Shown here: positions 8,034 to 15,168 of the stretch, one piece after another
Numbering within the stretch: position 1 is the stretch's first letter
Layout: each line of letters starts with the position of its first letter
From: Candidatus Zixiibacteriota bacterium
Lineage (GTDB): Bacteria > Zixibacteria > MSB-5A5 > GN15 > FEB-12
Assembly: GCA_021163775.1 (NCBI GenBank)
Contig: JAGGTI010000057.1
Coordinates: 1-35,841, forward strand
Direction: 5' to 3'
Length of the DNA stretch: 35,841 nt
Notes under the pieces: model-generated
What the model saw: only the letters and a program-made list of their open reading frames with translations
What the model was told of the DNA's origin: nothing
Database searches by the model: none
Translations under genes and position numbers: made by a program

Positions 8034-9965
8034 CTATCCGAGCAGACTCTTGATCTTATTCGCTACGCTCTCGCCGTCCAAACCTGACATCCGGTACAAG
8101 TCAGCCGGTTTGCCGGAAGACGCATATTGCGTAACCCCAAGCTTGGTCAGCCGTACCGGGTGACCAGCTTCCATCAGCGCGGAACCAATAGCCGTACCCA
8201 GACCGGTCTTGACGTTGTGATCTTCCAATATAACTAAATAATCAAAACCACCCAACATAGCCAGGTCATCTTTGTGCAAATCGGACCAGTCGGAAACCGA
8301 AATCAATGCAATCCGATGCCCCTCGGCTGTCAGGCGCTTGTAAGCATCAAGGGCGTTATCAAGCATATTACCAGCCGAGACTAAAGCCAGTTTCTCACCG
8401 GTGCGAACCTTGTCCATGCGACCGTATTGATATTTGTATTTGTCGCCAAAGAACGGTACTCCGTTTTCATCCAGAACGGTTGGGATGACTGAGCGGCCCA
8501 TGATGACCGCGAAGTTTCCCTCTGTGGTCAGCGCATGACGCACCACCCGGTCGGTTTGGTTTGGATCGGCGGGGGTGATTACTTTCCAGCCGAAGGTCGA
8601 ATTGAGCAGTCCAAAATAGTCGATACTCTGGTGAGTCTTGCCATCCTCGCCGACATTGATTCCGGAGTGAGTGCAGAATAGCTTGAGATTGCTGTGGTTG
8701 ATATCGCTCAGTCGGGCCTGATTGTATGTTTCAGCCACACCGAACATCCCGAATGCGGCCCAAACCGACAACGCTTTTTCAACTGAAAGTGATCCAGCCG
8801 TGACTGCGGTTGCATGCTCGGCGATTCCTAACTGGAAGAAGTTGTCGGGGTATTTGTAGCCAAACGCTTTGGTCTTGACAGACCCTGACAGGTCACAGTC
8901 GAACACGGCGACACGGAAATCATCGCGCCCGATATTCGCCTCGGCGACCGACATCAGTGCCCGACCCCAGGCGGAACGGTTATCAGACTTGTCATCAGGG
9001 CCGTACACAATAGGCACTCCGGGTTTTACCTCGACTCCACCAATTGGTGGCGAAGGGAACTTGGCTGGTGGACCGGCGGACCGTTTTTTCAAAAGTGTCT
9101 TGATGTCGTTTTCGATGCCACCCAACTCCTTGAGTGCTTCCCCGATCCGGTCGGCTTTCACTACCGCGCCGTGGAAGCTCTCGTTGTTCTCCATGAACGA
9201 CACTCCCTTGCCCATCACGGAATGAGCGAGGATCATATGCGGCCGAGCGTCGTGGTGAGTTGTATGTTGCAATGCTGTGTAAACCTGGTCGAGGTCATGG
9301 GCGTTGATTTCCATCACGCCCCAGCCGTCAGCTTCCCACTCGGCTTTGATATTCTGCGGCATAACCTTTTCGACTGCCCCGGAAATCTGGCGGTGGTTGT
9401 AGTCGATCACAACGGTTATATCATTCAGCCCGTATTTGATCGCATGGCGGCGCGACTCACCAATCTGGCCTTTCTGCTGTTCGCCGTCCCCCATAACCAC
9501 ATAGGTGTGGAACTTCTGTCCTGATAGTCGGGAGTAGATTGCTTTGCCGACCCCAACTGCCAGACCCTGACCTAAATTGCCGGTATCCCACTCGACCCCC
9601 GGCACGGTTCGTTCGACATGCCCCTCAAACGGCGACCCGGCCACCCTGAACCCATAGAGAGCATCGTTGACATCGAAAAATCCGGTGTAACCGAGAGCCA
9701 CGTAGACACCGGGGGAGGTGTGACCATTCGAGATGATGATACGGTCACGATCATCGGCGTACGGCTCATTCGGATTGATGCGCGCAAAATTGTAAAGCAT
9801 CAGGTATGTTTCGAGCGATGACATTGAACCGCCCGGATGGCCCGATCCGGCTACTGTGGTCATCTTGAGAATATCTCCGCGACCGCGCCGGGTCATGTCG
9901 GTCAGTTTTTTGGTCCATTCAGGGGTGAGTTTGGCTTCGGTGAAGCCACGCCAGGGATCGTACAT
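8034..9965 (-). CDS. tkt: Transketolase
   Basis: A 643-residue, single-chain transketolase. It moves two-carbon ketol units between sugar phosphates in the non-oxidative pentose phosphate pathway, using TPP and a divalent metal. The N-terminal TPP domain has [11 protein letters not shown] (about residues 41-51) and the metal/TPP motif [12 protein letters not shown] with the following Asn-containing segment DYNHRQ. The pyrimidine domain has the catalytic-Glu motif GIAEHAT, and a C-terminal transketolase domain follows. It is slightly shorter than the E. coli enzyme and similar to archaeal/bacterial N+C fusions, with a Pro-rich linker near residues 298-318. AAAGGAT lies about ten bases before the ATG. 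It follows rpe by 58 bases. Confidence 0.93.
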   Translation of the reverse strand: MYDPWRGFTEAKLTPEWTKKLTDMTRRGRGDILKMTTVAGSGHPGGSMSSLETYLMLYNFARINPNEPYADDRDRIIISNGHTSPGVYVALGYTGFFDVNDALYGFRVAGSPFEGHVERTVPGVEWDTGNLGQGLAVGVGKAIYSRLSGQKFHTYVVMGDGEQQKGQIGESRRHAIKYGLNDITVVIDYNHRQISGAVEKVMPQNIKAEWEADGWGVMEINAHDLDQVYTALQHTTHHDARPHMILAHSVMGKGVSFMENNESFHGAVVKADRIGEALKELGGIENDIKTLLKKRSAGPPAKFPSPPIGGVEVKPGVPIVYGPDDKSDNRSAWGRALMSVAEANIGRDDFRVAVFDCDLSGSVKTKAFGYKYPDNFFQLGIAEHATAVTAGSLSVEKALSVWAAFGMFGVAETYNQARLSDINHSNLKLFCTHSGINVGEDGKTHQSIDYFGLLNSTFGWKVITPADPNQTDRVVRHALTTEGNFAVIMGRSVIPTVLDENGVPFFGDKYKYQYGRMDKVRTGEKLALVSAGNMLDNALDAYKRLTAEGHRIALISVSDWSDLHKDDLAMLGGFDYLVILEDHNVKTGLGTAIGSALMEAGHPVRLTKLGVTQYASSGKPADLYRMSGLDGESVANKIKSLLG

Positions 9966-10023
9966 TGCTTACTTTATCCTTTCGTATAAACAGATATCAA
10001 ATCTGTTCCTTGCCGTCAAAATA

Positions 10024-10674
10024 TCAGGAATAGGCGGCCACCTGTTTCACCAGGGCGGCGCGGTCATCAGTTCCGAAAAAAGCCGAACCCATAACTAAGA
10101 TTTCCGCACCAGCCGCGACAACTTCCTGTGCGTTCGATGCGTCCACACCACCATCGATCATCACGACAGTTTTCAGGCCGTGTGATTCGATATACTCGCT
10201 CGCCGTTTTGACACTGGTCAGTGATTCGCGGATAAACTTCTGTCCACCGAACCCGGGGTAAACCGACATGATTAACAGGTAGTCGAAATCCTTTAGAAAC
10301 GGCAGAACTCTCTCGACCGGCATATCCGGGTTGATCGAGATTCCGGCTTGAACGCCGAGCGCCTTGATTTGCCGTGCGTAAGCACTTGGGTTGGGATGGA
10401 CTTCGAGATGAAACGTGATCGCGTCGGCGCCGGACTTGACAAAAGCCTCGAAATACTTCTCCGGTTCACTGAGCATCAGGTGCACATCGAGAAAACTGTC
10501 GCTGAGTTTGTCGATCGTTTTGACAATCGCGGGGCCATACGAGATATTTGGCACGAAATGACCGTCCATAATATCAAGGTGGAGCGTATCGACGCCTGCT
10601 TTGTCGGCACTGGTGATTTCTTCGCCGAGTCGGGCGAAATCCGCGCCTAAAACTGATGGTGCTATCTTAGCCAT
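10024..10674 (-). CDS. rpe: Ribulose-phosphate 3-epimerase
   Basis: A 216-residue TIM-barrel enzyme interconverting ribulose-5-phosphate and xylulose-5-phosphate in the pentose phosphate pathway. Full-length family motifs are visible: SVLGADFARLGEE at the N-terminus, LHLDIMDGHFVPNISYG (metal His and catalytic Asp), DVHLMLSEP (second metal His), MSVYPGFGGQKF, and VMIDGGVDASNAQEVVAAGAEILVMGSAFF (second catalytic Asp plus phosphate site). Its product feeds the transketolase encoded immediately downstream. It is the first gene of the minus-strand cluster, and the promoter should lie in the repeat-rich spacer to its right. Confidence 0.95.
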   Translation of the reverse strand: MAKIAPSVLGADFARLGEEITSADKAGVDTLHLDIMDGHFVPNISYGPAIVKTIDKLSDSFLDVHLMLSEPEKYFEAFVKSGADAITFHLEVHPNPSAYARQIKALGVQAGISINPDMPVERVLPFLKDFDYLLIMSVYPGFGGQKFIRESLTSVKTASEYIESHGLKTVVMIDGGVDASNAQEVVAAGAEILVMGSAFFGTDDRAALVKQVAAYS

Positions 10675-10724
10675 ACGGCAAGGATACGCATTTTGGCGGA
10701 AGAATCAACCCTATAGATCGTAGA

Positions 10725-10783
10725 TCGGAACCCCTTGTGGTTCCGACAAGTTCCTGTAGCGCAGAACCCCTTGTGGTTCTGCG
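10725..10783. repeat. Two direct class A hairpins with identical loops
   Basis: TCGGAACC, loop CCTTGT, GGTTCCGA (10725-10746) is followed by CGCAGAACC, loop CCTTGT, GGTTCTGCG (10760-10783). The loops are the same. The stems differ at several positions, yet each change is matched in its partner arm. Unlike the other pairs, these two have the same orientation. Confidence 0.85.
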
Positions 10784-10805
10784 GCCAACGAATGGAAGGA
10801 GCCAA

Positions 10806-10868
10806 GTAGGTCGGGCCCACTTGAGGCCCGACGCTTCCTGTGTCAGGCCCCGAGTTGGCCTGACCTAC
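10806..10868. repeat. Paired-hairpin intergenic element, class A
   Basis: The outer arms GTAGGTC (10806-10812) and GACCTAC (10862-10868) enclose two perfect 8-bp hairpins. These are GTCGGGCC, loop CACTTGA, GGCCCGAC (10810-10832) and GTCAGGCC, loop CCGAGTT, GGCCTGAC (10842-10864). The layout and outer-arm sequence match the element at 236-299. Confidence 0.88.
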
Positions 10869-10978
10869 GATGCTATGGTTTGATTAGTTCTTGTGGGCAG
10901 GATCCCTGTGCTCCTGCCATCTTTAGCTACATTTCGAGTTGCGCTATAAACTCACCATGAATAGTGCGCCACCCGACC

Positions 10979-11578
10979 TCATTTTCGCTTCTCCTTAAAA
11001 TATGATCCATTCGATTCAGGAATCACTACGGGCACGCTATCATAAAATATCCGTTTGACCCTATCTCTATCAGATCGTATCCTGACTGTCTCCCCGCTTC
11101 CGGGTTTCAGTTCTCGAAATCCCGGTGGCTCGTACTGCTCGTGAGCGGCGGTCGTCGAGACATCACCGACCATACGAAGGGTTCCGTCGCTATTGAAAAA
11201 TGCTGAACACAGCAACCCGGTCGTGCTACTCGCACGCCCTTCATCGTCTAGCCTCATCAGATTGAAAACAATCTGATTCACTTCTCTGGCTGCAATCGGC
11301 ACGACCTTGATTTCCCTGACAACTACGGAGCCCGTCAAGAAAGGTGGAGATATTTTCTGCGGAACTGTGAGCAGTTCCATGTTATCCAGATGCATTTCGA
11401 TCTGTATCGGTTGGACTATATCTTCAAGGGCCGTAAGCGTATAGCGCATAATCGAAGTATCGCCGATTCTAAAGGGAGGCTTGATGACTACCTGCCAATC
11501 TACCAACTCCTGCGTGTTCAAGACCAATACGTGTTGCTTCAACACAACCGAATCTTGGTCAAAAAAAGCCCACGGCAA
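10979..11578 (-). CDS. Hypothetical protein, 3' part of a frameshifted gene
   Basis: About 199 residues in the -1 neighbour frame of the gene part at 11539-12096. The first codon here would be TTG inside a run-on reading frame, with no ribosome-binding site, so this is almost certainly the C-terminal part of one longer protein. Adding one G to the G7 run at 11592-11598 would join both parts through KGGAPCAYLPWAFFDQD. The content is beta-rich, soluble and ends in a basic SYFKEKRK. No family is recognised. It may be a natural pseudogene, a phase-variable gene or a homopolymer sequencing error. Confidence 0.6.
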   Translation of the reverse strand: MPWAFFDQDSVVLKQHVLVLNTQELVDWQVVIKPPFRIGDTSIMRYTLTALEDIVQPIQIEMHLDNMELLTVPQKISPPFLTGSVVVREIKVVPIAAREVNQIVFNLMRLDDEGRASSTTGLLCSAFFNSDGTLRMVGDVSTTAAHEQYEPPGFRELKPGSGETVRIRSDRDRVKRIFYDSVPVVIPESNGSYFKEKRK

Positions 11579-12096
11579 GTAGGCGCACGGCGCCCCCCCT
11601 TGATTCTATGCTTGTCAAGAAACTCAAGATTTCCGTCAGGATCAAAACACCAATCCACATTCAATGCCACATACTCCCCTCCATCGATTATCGCATTAGT
11701 CATCAGATAGACTTTGAACCCATGCAGTCCCGCTGTTAGCGGCGCTACATTGAATGACCCTGAAAACTTGCTCCCTTTGGGATGCGGCTCGGGCCACGTA
11801 AACAGGCTGTCACCAGTCAGACGCACATATTTCGGATCGAACGAGACGCGAATATCCCAATCCCCCTCCAAGTGCCGCCTCTCAAGAACAGCTTCCAGCG
11901 TGAAGTTCACCGTTACCGGTTGCAGCGGCTCGGGCAATCTTTCGAACTCAAACCGACCCACAAGTGGGCGCCACTCCGAGAGACCCGAGGGACCGACTAT
12001 AAGCGGGAAGTCGTCGATCACCTGGTTGATCTGGCCCACAACTGGTAGGGACCCTATTACTACTATGAATGCTATTACCGCAAGTGAACGCATCAT
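11539..12096 (-). CDS. Secreted hypothetical protein, 5' part of a frameshifted gene
   Basis: A 185-residue frame whose residues 1-21 are a signal peptide (MMRSLAVIAFIVVIGSLPVVG), so the product is exported. The body resembles a beta-sandwich with segments such as VTVNFTLEAVLERRHLEGDW and a hydrophobic FKVYLMTNA. No family is recognised. The last ~14 residues, after the G7 tract (11592-11598), are an out-of-frame tail (RRAPTCRGLFLTKIRLC). The true continuation is the frame at 10979-11578, for a total of about 370 residues. It stands alone, with queG further downstream on the left strand being a separate unit. Confidence 0.65.
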   Translation of the reverse strand: MMRSLAVIAFIVVIGSLPVVGQINQVIDDFPLIVGPSGLSEWRPLVGRFEFERLPEPLQPVTVNFTLEAVLERRHLEGDWDIRVSFDPKYVRLTGDSLFTWPEPHPKGSKFSGSFNVAPLTAGLHGFKVYLMTNAIIDGGEYVALNVDWCFDPDGNLEFLDKHRIKGGRRAPTCRGLFLTKIRLC

Positions 12097-12178
12097 GACC
12101 TCCTCGTCACTTTAGAAGAACCATTTTCTTGGACCGGTGGCCCTTAGTCCTCATCTCACTATCTCTTCGGTTGTGTGG

Positions 12179-12196
12179 CCCACCTTTCAAGGTGGG
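12179..12196. repeat. Small hairpin CCCACC/GGTGGG
   Basis: CCCACC, loop TTTCAA, GGTGGG, six perfect pairs, in the short spacer between queG and the secreted hypothetical gene. It is similar in style to the other intergenic hairpins but not clearly one of the classes. Confidence 0.55.
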
Positions 12197-12216
12197 TTTC
12201 TCAGCGTCAACCATGT

Positions 12217-13185
12217 TTACGTCTTCCGATTCTCTTTCACTATCCGTGCGGTGTGTTGCAAGCCTTCCAGCTTGGGGCGAGTGAGGGCGGTACCCGCCGT
12301 CATTTCCAAAAACTCTTCGCGGGTGGTCATCGACAAAATCTTTTCAAACGACAAGAACTCCCCAACACCATGATCCGGCATCAACTCATCATGCGCGGTC
12401 AGTATCGAACGATGCTTATTATTATGCGGGCAGACTTCCTGACAAATATCACAACCCAACAGGCTGTGCCTGTTTTGGGCCGCGACAGACTCTGATGTGT
12501 GCAGAGGGTTCTCAACCGTCCAGTACGAAAAGCAGAGCGATGAGTCCACAACGCCATCGGATACAATCGCGCCGGTCGGGCAGGCATCGATACATTTTGT
12601 GCACTTAGCACACCGGCCATGATTGACCGCGTTCGGGTCGTCCGGTTCTAATTCAAGCGTGGTCACAATCTCCGCCAGAAACAACCACGAGCCGAATTTG
12701 CGAGAAATCAACATCCCGTTTTTACCCAGAAACCCCAGCCCTGCTTTCGCGGCGTACGCTCGTTCCATGAACGGCCCGTAATCAACCCACCACTTGAATT
12801 TTTCTGGTGTCGTATCAGGGAATCGCGTAGTGATCAGTTTCAGCAGTTTCTTGATTTTGTTCTCGACGACTTTATGGTAATCGCGACCCCGCGCGTACCG
12901 CGAAACCTGTCCGTACCCCACCGGAACGGAATCGCTGTTCGGCTGGTAATAATTAACCGCCAGCATGATAACCGATTTGGCGTCGATTCCTAACCGACTC
13001 GGGTCGGTCCGCCGCTCAAGGTTTTGTTCTTCTGGCGCCATCCAGTTCATCTCGGCCTGGTAGCCTTTATCCAGCCAGGCCATGAATTGGGCTTGTGCTT
13101 CCGGTATTGGTTCGGCCGAGCAGATACCGCAAAGGTCAAACCCGGCGCGGGCGGCCAGTTGTTTGATATCATCAGACGTTATCAT
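12217..13185 (-). CDS. queG: Epoxyqueuosine reductase
   Basis: A 322-residue cytoplasmic enzyme that reduces epoxyqueuosine to queuosine in tRNA wobble positions, using cobalamin and two 4Fe-4S clusters. The cluster motifs are CAKCTKCIDACPTGAI (about residues 190-205) and GCDICQEVCPHN (about 243-254), as in QueG. Upstream are AARAGFDLCGI near the N-terminus, VNYY and the conserved RYARGRDYHKV. The end KLEGLQHTARIVKENRK is the usual QueG tail; the HEAT-like extension of longer family members is absent. The frame stays open upstream to 13356, but those codons cross hairpin repeats and are unlike the family, so the ATG at 13185 is preferred. Confidence 0.9.
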   Translation of the reverse strand: MITSDDIKQLAARAGFDLCGICSAEPIPEAQAQFMAWLDKGYQAEMNWMAPEEQNLERRTDPSRLGIDAKSVIMLAVNYYQPNSDSVPVGYGQVSRYARGRDYHKVVENKIKKLLKLITTRFPDTTPEKFKWWVDYGPFMERAYAAKAGLGFLGKNGMLISRKFGSWLFLAEIVTTLELEPDDPNAVNHGRCAKCTKCIDACPTGAIVSDGVVDSSLCFSYWTVENPLHTSESVAAQNRHSLLGCDICQEVCPHNNKHRSILTAHDELMPDHGVGEFLSFEKILSMTTREEFLEMTAGTALTRPKLEGLQHTARIVKENRKT

Positions 13186-13210
13186 TATCTGGGAATATAC
13201 AGGTAGGCCC

Positions 13211-13224
13211 GGTTGCTTGCAACC
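13211..13224. repeat. Hairpin with TT loop
   Basis: GGTTGC, loop TT, GCAACC. The core TTGCTTGCAA is shared with the hairpin at 23690-23701, whose outer pair differs (A-T instead of G-C). This is again loop conservation with a compensated stem. Confidence 0.6.
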
Positions 13225-13276
13225 TGACAGAATGTCGAAACCACCAAGGCAACCACAGGTTGGTTGGTTTTTCTGT

Positions 13277-13339
13277 GCCGTCAGGTGACCCTGCCTGACG
13301 GCTCGGAGTGGTGGTTGTCGGGCAGAGTCGCCCGACAAC
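13277..13339. repeat. Paired-hairpin intergenic element, class B
   Basis: Hairpin 1 is GCCGTCAGG, loop TGACCCTG, CCTGACGGC (13277-13302), nine perfect pairs. Hairpin 2 is GTTGTCGGGC, loop AGAGTC, GCCCGACAAC (13314-13339), ten perfect pairs. The outer ends GTGCCGTCAGG and CCCGACAACAC also pair with few mismatches. The same two loops occur in the same order at 21003-21078 and 23520-23595. Confidence 0.88.
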
Positions 13340-13400
13340 ACCCAAACCGGCAACATTGCCAGCGGGTAAAAAATATCTGGTTAGCGCATGAATCCAGGGG

Positions 13401-13428
13401 TTGACGCCCAATTTTAAAGTGTTATTCT
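13401..13428 (+). promoter_or_regulatory. Possible sigma-70-type promoter for the aminotransferase gene
   Basis: TTGACG (13401-13406) and TATTCT (13423-13428) are 16 bases apart and about 50 bases before the ATG at 13477. The match to consensus is fair and there is no experimental support. Confidence 0.35.
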
Positions 13429-13476
13429 GTCTCGCTATAGGAATTGATACAAAACGTTTTTTACGAGGATAGAGAT

Positions 13477-14454
13477 ATGACCACTAACACTAAAAACAAA
13501 CCTGCTGTCGGCTATTCTCAGCTTTCTGACAAAGAAATTCTGGATATGGAACACGCGGCAGGAGCACAGCACTACGGCCGGATTGAACTGATCGTCCGCA
13601 AGACCGAAGGATGCTGGCTCTACGATGACAAAGGTAATAAATATTTTGACTGCTTAGCCGCCTACTCGGCCGCCAACCAGGGCCACCACCATCCCAAGAT
13701 GGTTCAGGCGGTCAAGGATGCTGTCGATGGTCAGTACGGTTCGGTAATCTCCAACGTGGTCTATACCGACTCGCTGGCGATGTTTCTGGATAAAGTCTCC
13801 AACCTTGTGCCGCAACTCGGAACCCGATTTGGGGCCAATGGTAACAAGACCCTGCCGAAAAACGGCGGCGTGGAATCAGTCGAGACCGCAATCAAGCTGG
13901 CGCGTGGCTACGGCTACAAGGCCAAGAATATCCCTGATGGCAAACAGGAGATCATAGTTGCGGGTAACAATTTCCACGGTCGGACAATCACGGTCGTTTC
14001 TTTCTCCAGTGCTGAGAAATACCGCGAAGGTTTCGGGCCGCTAACGCCAGGTTTTATTAACGTGTCTTACGGCGATACCGATGCGGTCAAAAACGCAATA
14101 ACCGAAAATACGTGCGCGATTATGATTGAGCCGATGCAGGGTGAAGGCGGAATGTATATCCCGAAGGAAGGTTTCCTGGGTGAATGCCGCAAACTGGCTG
14201 ACGATAACGAACTATTGTTGATATTTGATGAAATCCAGGTCGGTCTCGGGCGTACCGGCAAGATGTTCTGTTTTGAGCATGAGAATGTTGTGCCGGATGC
14301 TTTGATTCTTGGCAAGGCGATCTCTGGTGGTCTGGTACCGCTTTCGGTTATGGTCACCAATTCCAAGCTGATGGACTGGCGGGATGCACGGCACTTGATA
14401 TTTTGGTTGATGAAGACCTTCCCGGTCGGGCGGCTAAAATGGGCGCGATTCTGA
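13477..14454 (+). CDS. rocD: Ornithine aminotransferase, N-terminal part (gene broken)
   Basis: Class III PLP aminotransferase, closest in motif pattern to ornithine-oxo-acid transaminase, which converts ornithine plus 2-oxoglutarate to glutamate semialdehyde. Seen are DCLAAYSAANQGHHHPKM, NGGVESVETAIKLAR, FHGRTITVVSFSS, IEPMQGEGGMYIP, LLIFDEIQVGLGRTGK and the PLP-lysine motif LGKAISGGLVPLS. After MVTNSKLMDW the sequence leaves the family: the expected HGSTFGGNP stretch is missing and the frame shifts, so the last ~20 residues (RDARHLIFWLMKTFP and on) are out of frame. The rest continues at 14403-14699. The start is the ATG at 13477 with GAGGAT eight bases upstream; an upstream TTG is less likely. 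Confidence 0.82.
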   Translation: MTTNTKNKPAVGYSQLSDKEILDMEHAAGAQHYGRIELIVRKTEGCWLYDDKGNKYFDCLAAYSAANQGHHHPKMVQAVKDAVDGQYGSVISNVVYTDSLAMFLDKVSNLVPQLGTRFGANGNKTLPKNGGVESVETAIKLARGYGYKAKNIPDGKQEIIVAGNNFHGRTITVVSFSSAEKYREGFGPLTPGFINVSYGDTDAVKNAITENTCAIMIEPMQGEGGMYIPKEGFLGECRKLADDNELLLIFDEIQVGLGRTGKMFCFEHENVVPDALILGKAISGGLVPLSVMVTNSKLMDWRDARHLIFWLMKTFPVGRLKWARF

Positions 14455-14699
14455 AGAAGAAGATCGAAGAGGTTTGCGCCAAGTCCGATGCTGTCAAAGA
14501 AGTGCGCGGCAAAGGGCTGTTTATCGGGATCGAAGTCAAAAATGGCGATGCAATGCAGTACTGTCGCGAACTGTTAAAGCATGGTGTGCTGGCTAATGAC
14601 AGTCACGGCCATACGATCCGAATCTCGCCGCCGTTGGTTATCAACGAGGAAGAGATTGATTACTTAGTCGAACGGTTGGAAAAGGTGCTGGTCGGGTAA
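14403..14699 (+). CDS. rocD: Ornithine aminotransferase, C-terminal part (frameshifted)
   Basis: About 98 residues that continue the aminotransferase in another frame: VDEDLPGRAAKMGAILKKKIEEV, VKEVRGKGLFIGIEV, LLKHGVLAND and a final TIRISPPLVINEEEIDYLVERLEKVL, the normal end of this family. In-frame sequence can be read back to about 14385 as TALDIL. There is no start codon context, so it is not an independent gene. Compared with family members about 25-30 residues between MD and ALDIL are absent, so a deletion of roughly 75-90 bp, not a multiple of three, split the gene. Assembly error remains possible. Confidence 0.75.
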   Translation: MVDEDLPGRAAKMGAILKKKIEEVCAKSDAVKEVRGKGLFIGIEVKNGDAMQYCRELLKHGVLANDSHGHTIRISPPLVINEEEIDYLVERLEKVLVG

Positions 14700-15168
14700 A
14701 AAGCCAAACCAGGAAATATCGGGAAACCGATCAATAAGTCAGCAAACGTGCCCGGCAGATGTAGATATTTACCGGGCACGAAAATATTGCCTAATGACGG
14801 AATTACCAAGGGGTTACATCCTATAAAGCTGATCTGTCGTAGCCATTTTGCGTGGTGTCGGGTGCCCGATACCCAGTGAACAGGCAAGAACAAAAAAGTC
14901 GTTTCTTCTTGACATAATTGAACTTAGGCTTATTTTGATAAATAGAAGTGCATCGCCGAACCAGACACCATTCCTCACTTGAATTGGGTCGGATTGAGAG
15001 CACACTTTTAGTACCCATCACCGCTTTACTACATTGGTTAGCAGATGATAACCGGCTACTGGCAAGACTCTACGTATTTTGATGTTTCTGCTTGTGACAT
15101 GCTCTTGTTTGCGTGTTAACTGCAGTAAGCGGCCTGCTTTCGTAGCTCCGTCCAAAGAAAGGTTCCTC
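14700..15168. other. Gene-free spacer before the first C10 peptidase
   Basis: No supported gene. It contains a long-loop hairpin (CGTGCCCGG at 14747-14755 with CCGGGCACG at 14772-14780, 16-base loop) just after the aminotransferase stop. A fragment GCGTGGTGTCGGGTGC at 14850-14865 matches the left arm of the class B elements and recurs inverted at 1267-1282. Confidence 0.55.

Larger units (their letters stand above)
10679..10978. other. Repeat-filled spacer upstream of rpe
   Basis: No gene is supported. About half the stretch is occupied by four perfect hairpins in two groups (10725-10783 and 10806-10868). The rest is featureless. The rpe promoter must lie here or inside the repeats. Confidence 0.6.

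Noticed and set aside
13186-13356. Longer N-terminus for queG reaching to 13356
   Set aside because: The extra codons run through the class B hairpins and other repeats and are unlike the family. The ATG at 13185 starts a normal QueG sequence.
14747-14780. Hairpin after the aminotransferase as an intrinsic terminator
   Set aside because: The loop is 16 bases and no T-run follows. It was kept only as a note in the spacer entry.
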